From the NCBI GenBank assembly GCA_015143295.1, contig CM026568.1:32372441-32436440 (forward strand): a stretch of 64,000 bases of DNA. Direction: 5' to 3'. The position numbers and the translations under genes are program-made. Shown one piece after another: positions 10,601-23,300 of the stretch. The notes under the pieces were generated by a model that was not told the DNA's origin, did no database searches, and was given only the letters and a program-made list of their open reading frames with translations. The stretch comes from Tetracentron sinense (taxonomy: Eukaryota > Streptophyta > Magnoliopsida > Trochodendrales > Trochodendraceae). The number at the start of each line of letters is the position of its first letter. Positions within the stretch are counted from its first letter, which is position 1.

Positions 10601-11908
10601 CTGGCCCCAAAATTCAAAAAAAAAAACAGACTTTTTGAAAGTTAGAACTCTACAAGGAAAGTCCACGAACCTTTTTATACACACATGGTATGTCGGTTCC
10701 ACCGAGAAGTTCGTTGCACTCATATGCCTGACCTGACTCATCCACCTCTCTCTCCTGAAGAAGAAAGTCTCTGTTTCAATTTCAGGTGCGTTCACCGACA
10801 CTTAGCTACAACCATGTTCGGTGGCCTTGGTCCAAAGAAGACATGGAAAGGACCCGGGTGGCCAAGCGAGTTGATGGGTCGGGTCAAAATTGCCATCCCT
10901 TATGCTGATATTTGACTTGAATGATTTTCGAAAGAATTCAATGTATCAAATTCTCTAGTATGAGTCATGAGTAGATATAATTTTGCTTATGATTAAGGGA
11001 AGAATCTATGGTCAGATGGTTAAGATAATGTGACCACGTCAATTTTTAATGCAGTGTACTCTCTTCAATTGGACCCATCCAAAATGGTCCTCCCCTGTAT
11101 TGAGGGGCCATGTTTTTGGTCATGAAATTCAAAATGACTGTATAGACATGTAGTATTGCATAACTATACTAATGTGGAGGTACTGTGATTCAATCCAAGT
11201 CCTAGGGACACCAATTGAAAAAAAGAAAAGAAAAAAAAAAGAAGAGGAATCTAATCCAAAGTTGTTAAAAATATAGCCAAAATAATAGGAGTAATAGTGG
11301 TCGATGTTGGACAGCCATTTCACATTAAAATGGTTGTAACTAGTACTATATACATATATCATGATTAGGTGAGATACTAAACCGTTATCATACATTTATT
11401 AAGAAGTAAAAAATATAAATAAATAGTGCATGCCATGCCAAAGAGTTTTTTTTTTTTTTTCTTTTGTACTTCAAAATTTACCACATTATGGTGGCGTGGC
11501 ATCATTTACCCACAATTAGCTATAAGTATTTGCAGAGTGAGTTACCCTTCTGCCATGTAATTTTTTCTATAAAATTGAATCCATGACCTCCCAAGAAGGG
11601 GACATAACTACACCATCTTAGCTAAATGAGATTGTAACCCTCAATTTTCTATGGAGTGTAACCTTCAATTTTTTTATTTTTTATTTGGTTAAGGTAACAA
11701 CCACAATGCGAAGCTACAATCATGAGAAAGAAGACCACACTTACTCACACATGCCACACACCCTCAACCCAAATAAGCTTCATCCAAAGGTCACAAACAC
11801 TCTTCAAAATAGGTATTACCCGTTTGAGACGTGATGAAACTTATTAAGGGAAGAGAACTCGGTTACACAATTGACCAAGTAAATCATAGCAATTATGAAT
11901 ATATAAAA
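4629..11908. other. Gene-free spacer with degenerate repeats
   Basis: No host gene is supportable. Seen: a 24-bp direct repeat flanking a (TG)n tract at 5925-5990; a single degenerate monomer near 6590-6650 of the repeat found in tandem at 15213-16020; an AT-rich MITE-like stretch at 6650-6800 starting with TTTGGTTGCCGA-type sequence; a possible old element from about 7940 to 9010 whose two ends carry related GGCGRCC/CTCAGG words; CCCTAA-rich degenerate sequence at 9240-9410. Short frames here have no family match I recognise. Confidence 0.6.
5949..5967 (+). repeat. (TG)n microsatellite inside a 24-bp direct repeat
   Basis: A GACCCCAATCATCTTTCTTT block occurs on both sides of a (TG)9-10 run. 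This looks like slippage or unequal exchange. Confidence 0.85.
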
Positions 11909-12117
11909 GGAAATGCTAGTGAGACCGCATAGGGTCGAGACTGCACCGAAACTTAGGGGCATCCCAAAAATGTCCAGGTCCGTGCATGCGATGTGCGGAT
12001 CTCAAAATTTCAAAAATAAATTTAATGAAATTTTGAGATCCGTGTTTCACAAGTACGGTCTCGATGTGGTCTCGGCCCCATGCGTGTGAGTCATATCAGG
12101 AGTCTAGATGATGTTTC
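11909..12117. mobile_element. Old MITE with diverged inverted ends
   Basis: Left end GGAAATGCTAGTGAGACC; right end, read on the other strand, GGAAACATCATCTAGACTCC. Inside both arms lies a shared GCATRGGGYCGAGAC block. The centre holds a short AT-rich palindrome (TTTGAGATCC-type words in both orientations). No target duplication is visible, so the insertion is old or the ends are imprecise. Confidence 0.5.
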
Positions 12118-12160
12118 CCTTCTCCTATTATTATTTGCCCTGTGGTAGGTATCCCTACGC

Positions 12161-12350
12161 GGGATCGGATTTGGTCTTGCTCTTGCGAGACCAAAACCAC
12201 ATGTGGTGATAAAAAAGAAGAGAAAATATCAAACAAAGAGAAGTCAAAGAACAAGGGAGAAAATGAAACGATTTCACCCTTTTATTGCCACATGTTGAAC
12301 GTAGGCAAGATAGTTTTGGTCTTGCAAGAGTAAGACCAAATCCGATCCCC
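12161..12350. mobile_element. Foldback MITE (~190 bp)
   Basis: Ends are GGGATCGGATTTGGTCTTGC and its inverted partner at 12331-12350, followed inward by matching GAGACCAAAAC arms, so the arms are about 40 bp. Flanks CCTACGCG and CCTATGCAT are similar but not identical and may be a decayed target duplication. A related, more decayed copy seems to occupy 12400-12660. Confidence 0.7.
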
Positions 12351-12399
12351 TATGCATGTCATCTACTCACTGATATCTCCAAGGCGGCCTCGAATTCTC

Positions 12400-12660
12400 T
12401 ATGGCGAAGCCAAAAATGTGGCCTCAGGCAACCACAAAATAGGGCACATGTGGCGATAAAAAAGAGAGAAGTCATTCCATTTTCTTCTCATAATTTTGAC
12501 TTCTCTTCACTTGATATCTCACCCCTTTTATTTCACCACTTTATCGCCATGTGTCACATAATGTGTGGAAAAACCAAAATCATAGGACATCATGATGACT
12601 TCTCCGTCACATGTCCACTAATTTGTGGTTGTCCAAGACCAGTCTTTCTGTCTTCCTCAG
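12400..12660. repeat. Decayed relative of the adjacent foldback MITE
   Basis: Contains CACATGTGGCGATAAAAAAG and, inverted downstream, TTTATCGCCATGTGTC, matching the inner arms of the element at 12161-12350 (CACATGTGGTGATAAAAAAG). The outer ends are unclear. Confidence 0.45.
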
Positions 12661-14235
12661 AGAGAATCTGAGACCTTCCAAGTCTAAATGACACCAGAAC
12701 CCAAATTTAATTTAATTTTTCTTTCATCCAATCCATCCACATGTGCCACATATGCAATTGAATTCTCTTGAATTCGATTGCAATTAGCTGTGATCCTATC
12801 TCCTTGTGAATATACGCTCGAGTACCACCACGTACCTAAATACACATGTGTATTTTTACAGCAATGGGGGGCGAATGGTCCCCCGCCCATCAATCAAGCA
12901 CGAACTGTTCCTGAGACACTACCATATGGGTGATAAATTAAAAAAAGGGGGTTGTCCTGTTACATCAATATTATTGTGTTTTAAAAGACGACCTTGTTTG
13001 GGGGAGATGGGCTTGTGGAGATGGTTCCTCTTGCCTTCGTGATGTGCCCAATCCATCTCAATCACACCGTTAGATTAGATAAGACTTACTTTTTACTAGC
13101 GTAAAGAAAATGTTTTGCTGGTGAGATAAATTTGGAGTATATGGAAAAATTTGGTGTAGAACAAGAGCATTAAAAGGTAGGTGTTTGAGGTTTTGTTACA
13201 TCATTTTCGGGTTGGGATTCATGATCAGGTTGTGAGGATGATGGGGGATGGTTCACACCTTTGGCACATTATAACACCTTTTTTTTTTTTACATAGTTAT
13301 GGCATGGTGGTTTTATACAGGCATCACCTAATGCTCAAAGACGTCTTTAACAATGAGTTTGGTCTAGAAGATGATGAACAGTAAAACAGTAAAATAGAGA
13401 GAGATGAGATCTGAAATAAACAAATTTTCAATAAGGATAGCGGGAAGAAATGATGCCTTGCAAACATTTCTTTAAAAGGTAGCAAAAAAGTGATAAAGTA
13501 AATAGACATTAGTAATTAAGTTGGAATTTGGGCTATCAAAGGGCAGGGATTAGGTCTTACTAGGCCCCAGCTATCGTCTTGTCACTTGTAGATGTAGTTG
13601 AGTTAACAAAAAACAAAAAGCCTTGCTAGGCCTGGACCTCACCTACTTAAGAGGGATGCAACACAAGGAGACGATAGAGTTATTATTATTATTTTTTTCA
13701 CCGGAAGGCATAAATAGAATATTTTTCTTAAGTTAAAAAAAAAATTAATATAGTTTATTATTCTTTTATGATAAAAATATATATAATATATTCTATACTT
13801 TGTTACTTGTTCTAGCTATATTCTTTTTTCTTTTCATATATGATTTTGATGCAGTACTAAGATATGACATATAAAAATCTCATATGTGTTGTAAATATTT
13901 TATTTGAATGTTAACATAATATATAATACTAATTTTTACATAGTAATAACGTAATGCATTTTAAAACAATATTAACATAAGACATAATATACCATGTATC
14001 TAATGTTAATATAGTACTATTATAAGACATAATACAAGTATATATCGAATTTTTTTTTTGTTAAAGAAGTAATCTAAATACACATGATCAAACCTAAAGT
14101 AACTGTTAAGTAAATATCTAAATTCTGCACTAATATAAAAGACATTTTGACACAATATTAACATAAGACATAAAATTAAAGTATTATTATATAAAAGATA
14201 TATAACTAATATATGTATAGTATAGTTTAATGCTA
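12661..14235. other. Spacer, AT-rich
   Basis: No gene seen. 13680-14230 is extremely AT-rich with repeated ACATAATATA and TTAACATAAGACATAA words, suggesting a decayed short-period repeat. Confidence 0.5.
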
Positions 14236-14775
14236 GGAAGCACAGATACTTCAAAAGGGTCTTCGTACCCGTATCCGATATGTATCGGATATGAATACGC
14301 CTTGAATACGACAGGAGACGTACGAGATACGGTTGAGACGTATCCTGTTAATTAAAAACATGCTTTTTAATTCGGATACTGCTCCGATAGGGTATTGATA
14401 CGGCTGGGATACGACTATGAATAATTTTTTTTTTTGGAAAACCCGAGGGTGTGACCTTATCTTTTTTTTTCTTTTTTTTTTGCATAGACATGGTCTTCTT
14501 TATATTTTGCTTAGTGGATGATAGGATGACTTTTTTTTTTGTTTAGTGGATGATGAGATGACCCTATTTCTTTTGCTTTTGCATGGACATGATATTTTTT
14601 ATACATAGACAAAATTGAACCAATGGTTATTTTGTAATTATAATACAAAATATAGTATTATTATTATTTTTTTTTTAAATTACAGACGTATCCTGACCAT
14701 ACCTATATCCTCTTTTTTCAGGTTCTGATGTATTGCCGTATCCGTATCGTACCCATATCCCGTATCCGTGCTTCC
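14236..14775. mobile_element. Inverted-end element with GGAAGCACRGATAC termini
   Basis: Left end GGAAGCACAGATAC; right end GTATCCGTGCTTCC. Both subterminal regions are packed with CGTATCCG-type words. About 540 bp, non-coding. No target duplication visible. A MITE of Mutator or hAT type is likely; the superfamily is not decided. Confidence 0.55.
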
Positions 14776-15212
14776 TCTATATGATATAGTAGAGGATGCT
14801 GAGGATTGGGCAAAGCCCTAAGCCCAACCCTCAACTTTATCCGACTTGCAAGACTTGGGAAGGATAAAAAACCCTCAAATTTATAAGCTTAAAACACAGT
14901 CAAGGCCGAGCATGCCCTTATTAAAGGAAGAATTACTAACCCTAATTGGAATACATTCATTTTCTTAATATTATCATGACACTAGAAATAAATAGGGTAA
15001 ATTACACTCACCTCCCATGAGGTTTGGTGAAATTTTAGAAACCTCCCTTCTAGTTTCTGAAATTACACTGTCCTCCCTGTTAGACTCTTAATATTGACCT
15101 TGCTAACTAAAGTTATCATTTTCTCATTTTACCCCTATTACTTGATTTTGATTGAGGAAACACTTCTTTACCGTTTGAAAGCTCAACCAAAGAAAAACAT
15201 AAACTTTAAAAC

Positions 15213-16020
15213 CGCCACGTGTCCCTTTTTATACCCACTAACTATGATTAAGATTTACTCACCCATAGGATTTATCCATCTAACCTTAGTTTTAGGGAAA
15301 AAATAACTGTTGGTTATGCTTAACGGCAATTAAAGAGGGATCAATAAGCCGCCATGTGTCCTTTTTAACACCCACTAACTGTGGTTAAGATTAATTCATC
15401 CCTAGAATTCATTAATCTAACCTTGGTTATAAGAAAATAAAATAAAAAATATTAATCTTAGGTTAATTATGTTTAACCAGAGTTAAATGATCTCTATAAG
15501 CCGCCATGTGTCCCTTTTAACACCAACTAACAATGATTAAAACTCACTCACCCCTAGGGTTCATCCATCAAACCTTGGTTTTTAGAAAAAAAAACCTTAA
15601 GTTGCTTATGCTTAACTACAATTAAAGGGAGCCCTACAAGTCACCATCTGTCCCCTTTAGCGCCCACTAACTATGGTTAAAATTCATTTACCCCTAAAAT
15701 TCATCCATTTAACCTTGATTAAAAAAAAAAAACCTTAGGTTGATTATGTTTAACCACAATTAAAGGAGGCTCTACAAGCCACCATGTGTCCCCTTAAACA
15801 TCCACTAATTGTGCTTAAGATTCACTCACTCTTAGGACTAATCCATTTAATCTTGCTTTTAAGAAAAAAATAAAAATATTAATCTTAAGTTAATTATGTT
15901 TAACCATAGTTAAAAGATCTCTATAAGTCGTCATGTGTCCCTTTTAATACCCACTAATTATGGTAAAGATTCACTTACCCCTAGAGTTTATCTATCTTAC
16001 ATTGGTTTTTAGAAAAAAAA
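15213..16020 (+). repeat. Six tandem ~138/152-bp units
   Basis: Units begin near 15213, 15351, 15503, 15643, 15780 and 15930, each with a CRCCATGTGTCC-like start, CCCACTAACTATGGTTAA, an ATCCATYTAACCTTGG block, a poly-A stretch and TTAACCACARTTAAAG. Spacing varies between 137 and 152 bp; units 2 and 5 share an extra AATATTAATCTTA insertion, which hints at growth by duplication of several units at once. Confidence 0.85.
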
Positions 16021-16229
16021 TTATATACTTGATTTTGGAAATATATATTAACCTGAAATTGATATTATTAACCATGGTTAGAAACTATTTATCATTTATT
16101 TTATTGAATTAACTAATCTTGTGTTGAAAAAACGGTAATTTAGACATTTTAAAATGTTTAAAGGATGATATTAGCAAAGTCCATCCATAAAGTAACGGTA
16201 AACTTAAGGGAAGAGGTATCCGTTACAAA

Positions 16230-16435
16230 TTAGTCTAGGGATACTCCCACTGTGTACTCCTAAATATACTCTCAAATCCTAATTGTTTATCTCAGTTATT
16301 AAACAATTATGATTAGAGTTGATGTGGAATTAGAAAAGATAAAATAAGTCAACTCAAATCTTGACCTTTAATGATTGGTTATAAACGGTTAGGATTAGGG
16401 AATAGATTTGGGAGTATATTTGGGTGTACCTATAG
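16230..16435. mobile_element. MITE-like insertion nested in the foldback element
   Basis: Left end AGTCTAGGGATACTCCCA and right end inverted GGTCTATAGGTACACCCA, followed in both arms by AAATATACTC-CAAATC. About 200 bp, AT-rich core. Confidence 0.5.
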
Positions 16436-16725
16436 ACCAACTCGTGTTACTGACAACCAAAGTTGAGGGGAGAGTTGTGTAATTTCAGAAATTAGAGAGG
16501 AGGATTGTGAAATTTCACCGAACCTGAAGGGAGGTGAGTGTAATTTTCCCAATAGCTAACAGAGATAAACTTGTAATGTGAAAAAATCGAAGAGAAACAG
16601 AGAAAGTAGAAAAGTATGGTCCAGCATTTTCTTTAATGAGGCTTGTCCCCATGTTGACGATCAGTTTCCATGTGCGCTTCTTTATTTTCCTTTTTTTCTA
16701 CATCTCTCTCTCACTGGTATCTAGA

Positions 16726-16745
16726 CTCTCTCTCTCTCTCTCTCT
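16726..16745 (+). promoter_or_regulatory. (CT)n tract upstream of the kinase gene
   Basis: A pure CT run followed by TTTCCTTTTTCTC, about 580 bp before the kinase start codon. Pyrimidine patches of this kind are common in plant core promoters and 5' UTRs; a TATA-like CATATATATTT lies just downstream. The transcription start is not visible. Confidence 0.4.
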
Positions 16746-17320
16746 GTTTCCTTTTTCTCTTTTCATATATATTTTTTGACAGACTCAATTCCTTCCATGC
16801 CTTTTGTCTGCAGTTCGAGAGAGAGAGATATTCTGTACATGGAGAAGATAAATTAAACTCAGACCACAGCCTCCAACAATACTTCAATCTGGGTTGGTGA
16901 GTTCCAGTGAAGATTTTCATCTTCTATCGAGTATTTGTTGATTGGTTCTCCACCCCTGTTCCGTTTCTGGGGATCTTGCTCTGTTTCAAATGAATTTTTT
17001 TCTGAAAGAACTCTTGGGCTTTGGATTTATTTTCTCTGGGATGTTTGGGTTATTTTCTTAAACATGTGGGGTTTTAGTCGTTTGCCTCTTTAACAAGGGT
17101 ATCTTTTAGTTTTGGTCTTGGGGACTGATTCTTGAGATGGGGTTGTGTTGGGAATCAAGAACAGAGCATGTCCTTTATTGTTCTCTGCTTCGTGTTAGCT
17201 TATCCATGTAAAAGTCCTTTTCAATTGCCTTTGTTCTAATCTCTATTTACTGTAAATGGGTAATGGAAACAAGGGTTTGTTAGTAGATAGCTGTTAGATC
17301 CTTTTCCTTCTTTAGAAAAA

Positions 17321-20300
17321 ATGGAATCTGGGAACGGGTTCTACTCAGTCGACGAGTTCCGTTTGGATGCCAAGTGGCTGATCGATCCTAAGCATCTTTT
17401 TGTTGGGCCGAGAATTGGAGAGGGAGCTCATGCCAAAGTATACGAGGGAAAGTAAGTCAGCAAGTTTATTTCGTTTTTGATCTTTGAGCTTACTGATTTA
17501 GTCTGTAAATGGAAATTTCTTCCCTTGTTATCTTGGTGGCCCCAATTTTCTTATATGGCCATTTTTTCTTGGTTGGGGAAAACAAAGTTCTTAAGATTTG
17601 AAAATCCCCCCCCTCTATCTTTGTCTGTTTTTTTGGGATGAATGTACCTGCTTCGATTCAGAATTCAGTCACATTTTATTTTTCTCCGTGGATTTTATTT
17701 TTCCCCTCTTGGGAAAGCTTTACCTGTTCAGAATCTGAAAGTTTGGGGATTTTTTAAAATTAATTTTGTTTTGTTTTTTGTGGGGATTCTTTGAAAATTA
17801 GACCTGTTTCTGAAAGTCCTAGTTTTTATTTGTGGATATTATCCAACTTTTGATTCCATCGTTTGTATTGCGTTATATCTGGATCCATCTCCAAAATTAA
17901 AAGCAGATTTGGGCTTCTTAAGCAATCAGATTGGATTGATTTGAATAATCCGGTGTCTGGTAATGTTGCAGTTATCTCACTCTTCTGTTTATTGGGTTCC
18001 CTTCAGGTATAAAAATCAGAATGTTGCTATTAAAATTGTTCATAGAGAAGACACCCCAGAAGAGATCACCAAGAGAGAAGCACGATTCGCAAGAGAGGTT
18101 GCCATGTTGTCTAGAGTTCAACACAAAAACTTAGTGAAGGTTGTTTGATAAGCAATAACCTGTTAGTTATTCTATAAAAGGAAATGTTTTAATCAACTGG
18201 ATTTGATTATGTGATTGTTAGGATTGTTGACAGTTGCAGCTCATGTCCAATTCAGTACATGTAGTAACATTTAACAGTGGTTATTGTGTATCAACAGTTT
18301 ATTGGGGCTTGCAAGGAGCCTGTCATGGTGATAGTAACTGAGCTTTTATTGGGCGGTTCATTGCGTAAATACTTACTGAACATGCGGCCAAGGAGCTTGG
18401 ACACACGTGTGGCGGTTGGGTTTGCACTTGACATTGCTCGTGCAATGGAGTGCTTGCACTCACACGGGATCATACACCGTGATCTGAAACCTGGTAATGT
18501 TTTATCTTTTTTTTGTTTAATTGGTTATTAAGTATTATTAGCTTGGATAGAAGCTCTATAATGAGAAAGTAAGGAACTTAATAGTCCTATACTGCTGTGG
18601 TCCTTGATTCTTTTGTTGGTTGTGGATTTTGTTGTTTTTCTGTTGATACAGTCTAAATCTTAATGAATCATAAAGAAAATTTGGAATAGCTGAAAACAAG
18701 CACTGATTAAGATACAAATCTATGATCACAGTAGGCATAAGTGTATATTCTGTAGAGATCAACTTGTACTATTTTCTCAGAATCTGGATATTCTGAAGTT
18801 TGGGGAGTGCTAAAGCCAAGAGGATGATTATGTTTCTTTTGAACATATGATTGACATAATTATGTTATTGAAGGTAGTGATGTAGTTATGTTTCTTATTA
18901 CATACGCTACATTGGATGTGAGTGCGGGTGTTAGGTGTGGTATGGCCATATGGGTCTAGGTATAGGAACTGCTCAAATCCAAACTTCAGGATATGAGGAC
19001 CTACTATGTAAAATTGTTGATATTCATAAATCATAAATTTGTAATATCTTTACTATGTTTCAATTTCAAAAAATTTAATATTAATATACTCTCTAGTTTC
19101 TAATCAACTTCATTGGATATGGCCGAACCATATTTGACATGAATCCATACCCACTGCAAGGATATGCTGGTGGATATGAAAGATCCGGGTACAGTAGCCT
19201 AGTACTAAAGGTAATAAAAAAATTGAATCTGGTAATATCCTTCACCTTGTGACATTCTTACTTCCTTTGAAGCTCCATGTCGAGGTGGGGAGGAACAAAC
19301 CTTAATGGATTAACAAGCTGCATTCTTTTTTAATTGATTAACTATATAAGAACTTGCTTCATGTTAATGGCGTGATGCCTTTATAGCTCAAGAGGGTGAC
19401 ACTGAACTACGAAGGATGAGTCTTAAATGTTCTACTTTCTTTTGGGTAAGCTGTGCTGGAACCCAAATGAGTACTTGTGCAGCATAGCAACCACTGAAGA
19501 CACTTAAAATTTATGTTTTTTTGGTTGACATTTCTCAAGTTCTAGCCATTCATGTTTGGGCTATTGCAAAGAAGCAGTTTCAATATGGATAATCTTGAAT
19601 TGGATACCTCTCAGTTCTAGCAGGGAGTCATCTTTGAGGAAGAAGTATGGAAGACCCAGAGCATAGTTTTCTTCAAGAAGTGGGCATCTTGCACTAGATT
19701 CAGCCATCCTGCAGTTGATGTATGAGTTGAGGCGATAAAGTATGTTTCATTGTCTATTGAAAAGTATGAAGGGTGTTCATTTGATCTCTATTGGGATTAT
19801 TAATTGAATGGTTAGTTTTATTTTAGAGCAATGCTAGGTCCACTTTCCGATTGTCCACTCTCTGGTAGATTTTACTGTTTTTATACAAGAAGACAAAATA
19901 AATGTGGTGGGACCCACAAAAAGTGTCATACTATTTTGTCTTCTTGTATAAAAATAGTAAAATCTACCGGAGAGTGGACGGCCGGAAAATGGACCTAGCA
20001 TTGCTCTTTATTTTATTAAAATTTTGAGGGGATTCATAATTGTAAAATTTTTGGGGTGTTTTGATGTGCTTGATATAAATTAGTGGGGAGCCTTGTAATA
20101 TATGGACAAGATGGAGTTACCAAATGCAAAGAAGTGGAAAGCAACCTATTTGATGAAGAAATAAAACTCTCTGATGATAAGGCTCATTAATGAATTGGTC
20201 CTTCATCATTAATGAATTGGTCCTTTACTAGTGAGGGTTTGTACAAATTATAAACCACAAATAGGGTCTTCAAGAAAGTAAGCCCAAATTATTTGACCCA

Positions 20301-23300
20301 AGATTATAAAATGAGACATGCCTTGAGAGGCTACTTGTGGGAGGAAAAGTATCATATCATTCAGATCCACTGTTCTACAGATAAATCATTGTCTCACATT
20401 TTCCTTTTCAAGTCAACTAGCCTAAATTTTAACGAGCTTCAGATTGTTGTGAAACCACCACTTGCAATTGTTGATTTTCATCAAGAGGAATAAGTTAGCA
20501 CCCTAATCAGGAGTTGATAATACTCAGTGTTCTCAAATGTTGAAGACTCTTTATAGTTGATGCAGAAGGTAATCTGGGAACAAGGAAGTGGTTTAACTAT
20601 CTGTTTGCATAAAGATGGAGTAGGTCTTGAAAGTGGGTCAGGGAAGCAGTTTTCCTTCCTTTATTTAGTGTTTGTGTGTGTGATCTTTCACAGGGTTGGG
20701 CATGAGTCATTAAAAATTTGAACACTTATTGTTAAGTAATTAAAAATAGATTAAGATGAAGAATTTATTTCTAAAAGCTCATAAATCCAAAAGTATCTTT
20801 ATTCTGAAATATATAACAACAATTATACTGAATCCCAGTTGGAGAAGTTGTTTTATGGAAGCTTCCTTTTTATTTGTTTTTAAAAAATAATGCATGTCAT
20901 AGCTTTATGAGTCCTTGCCTTTACGACTCATAAAAGAGCATGCTATTTAATGGATTTATTTATTTTTGTTAAAAGGAATTTTTTTTACAACTATATGTGC
21001 TTTCCAAAATATGGGTTATAAACTCCCTTGTGTTGTTACAGCAAAAGATCAATGCATGCATTTTCACAGCAGTTTGCTTTTTGAAGCGAAAAATGTTTTG
21101 TTTTACACATGGATTGGTGCCTGTAAGTATGAGTAAAGTTCTCAACACACACGCGTGCGTGCACGCGTGCACACACATTTGTATATTTATATCAAAAATC
21201 AAACCCTATAGTATTTGAGTTTCTTCTTTATCAGTGTCTTAGTCCAGCTACTGGGGTTTGCAATACAAATCCTGTTCTGCCATTCAAGTCAACAACATGT
21301 CAGGATTCATGAAAATGGGAATAACCAAACTTTTACACCGGTTGCTGACTTGACGAAACCTCCTTCATCAGGCTCAGGACCAGCAATGCAGTGCAGAGCA
21401 CAGCATTGGTGGAGTTCAATTACTTGAGTTTCTATATCTCAAATTAGTTGCTGTTAGCCTATTATCAATATTATTTTATTCTTACTGGGAGTTTGTTGGA
21501 GGTGAATGAATGAAACAATTTTTTAGATTATGAAACCTGATGCACTTGTAGAGACATGTTGTAATGGATCCCTTATTCCCATTATTTTCTTGGTTAAAGG
21601 AGATGACATGGGAAGCATGCTTACGGCCTACATAGGAAGTATGAAAGTTCATATTGGAGAACTTTTGGGATTTTTGAAGTCAAAAAATATGAGAGTTCCA
21701 AGTTTGTGTTTTCAGATTGGACTTGGGATCATTAAGGCCATTGATTGTCTATTGGTGGTGTCTCCTGTTTACCCTGTGCTGAGGTTGATTCTGAATTACA
21801 GCAATCTCTATCTTTCAACTTGTCAGGCATTGATGTCATTTTAGCCGACAATGAATGGCCATATGCAATGGAAATTGACATGTACACAATGAAGGACTTA
21901 CATATACACGTGCAGTTTTCTTCATCAAGGTTTAATGTCTCAGATGATACTGGATTTGATGAACAACGCTTGGTATAGGCCATATCCGTTAGCGTTAGTT
22001 TGAGTTTGTTGAGTTCTTATTTTATGATAAAAGACCAAGTTATACCTGACTCATCCAAACTGTGCTAGTACCGTTTTCAAAGGGGTTGAGTCAGACAGAT
22101 TCTTGCTCTTCACTCCTATTTGCAGATTCTTCTGACACTAACACATATGCAGTCCGCAGGTCTAAGTCTTTGCATGTAAAATCTATGTTTTAGAGTTTAA
22201 TTGGTTCTTTTTGGTGTGTTGTGCATGTGGGACAACTACTGGCTTGCATGTCAGTGTTCAAAAGCTGATACCCAGCTAGAAAACTGGTTTTCAATTTTTT
22301 TAAATTTTTTTATTTTAGATCTTTATTTCTATTATTGTATTTTGTCTGTGCTGAGCGATTGAAATTTAGCAGCAAATAAATCATGGATTAAGTGTACTTT
22401 ATATTTCAATAAATATGCTTTTAATCCTGATATGTGTATTTGATATGTTTGATATATATGTACCTCCTTATATATGAACTTGGAATTCTCCAGCATGAAA
22501 CTCCATAACTGTGCTGCACTACTGCTTAATAAGAAAGATACTGAACTGTATCCTATCATTTCCCAGAAAACTTGATCTTGACTGCAGACCACAAAACGGT
22601 GAAACTTGTAGACTTTGGTTTAGCAAGAGAAGAGTCATTAACAGAGATGATGACTGCCGAAACGGGAACATACCGTTGGATGGCTCCAGAGGTACTTCAT
22701 GAACGGTCTAGAGTTTCTTTCTATGTGATCCTTTCCATATCTATTAATTATTCACCTTCTTATATGCTGGCAGTTATACAGCACCGTCACGTTGAGGCAT
22801 GGGGAGAAGAAGCATTACAACCACAAGGTGGATTCCTACAGCTTTGCAATCGTGTTGTGGGAGCTCTTACACAACAAGTTGCCGTTTGAAGGAATGTCGA
22901 ACCTGCAGGCAGCCTATGCGGCCGCTTTTAAAGTAATATTATCTTTCTTATCAGTTTGCTATCTTTTAATCAAGACCATTGCTAAAGTTTAAACCATTTG
23001 GAGCAGACATTCTAGGGTTCAGACCCAATATTTTGGGGTCCCGCATATTTAATTTCTAGCTCAAAATTCATCTGATGACTGGATGATTTGAATCTTCTAA
23101 TGCTCAACTAAAACTATACAATAGGTTGGATGGAGTTCATTCAATTGGTCAATTTACTGACCTAGGAGATCTCCTAGGTGGCAACCTGACCCTGTTGCAT
23201 ATGTATAGATTATATGAGACATTGCTGCTCATATTATTGTCTCAGATTTATTTCCAATCATATTCTTGAACCCTTCTGGTCCCACTAGCTGATGATTTGA

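Larger units (their letters stand above)
14995..16550. mobile_element. 1.56 kb foldback element enclosing a tandem array
   Basis: The left arm starts GGGTAAATTACACTCACC and the right arm, on the opposite strand, GGGAAAATTACACTCACC. The arms stay alignable for about 80 bp (through TTTCTGAAATTACAC) at roughly four bases in five. The inside holds six ~145-bp tandem units (15213-16020) and a nested MITE-like unit (16230-16435). Non-coding. Mutator-like non-autonomous elements often have such long arms; no clear 9-bp duplication is left. Confidence 0.7.

Noticed and set aside
10382-10915. Opposed frames of 139 and 76 residues
   Set aside because: Low-complexity Phe/Lys-rich translations, no recognisable domain and no splice context.
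18828-19200. Possible inverted-end element in kinase intron 3
   Set aside because: GGATATG words recur, but no paired ends or target duplication could be fixed.
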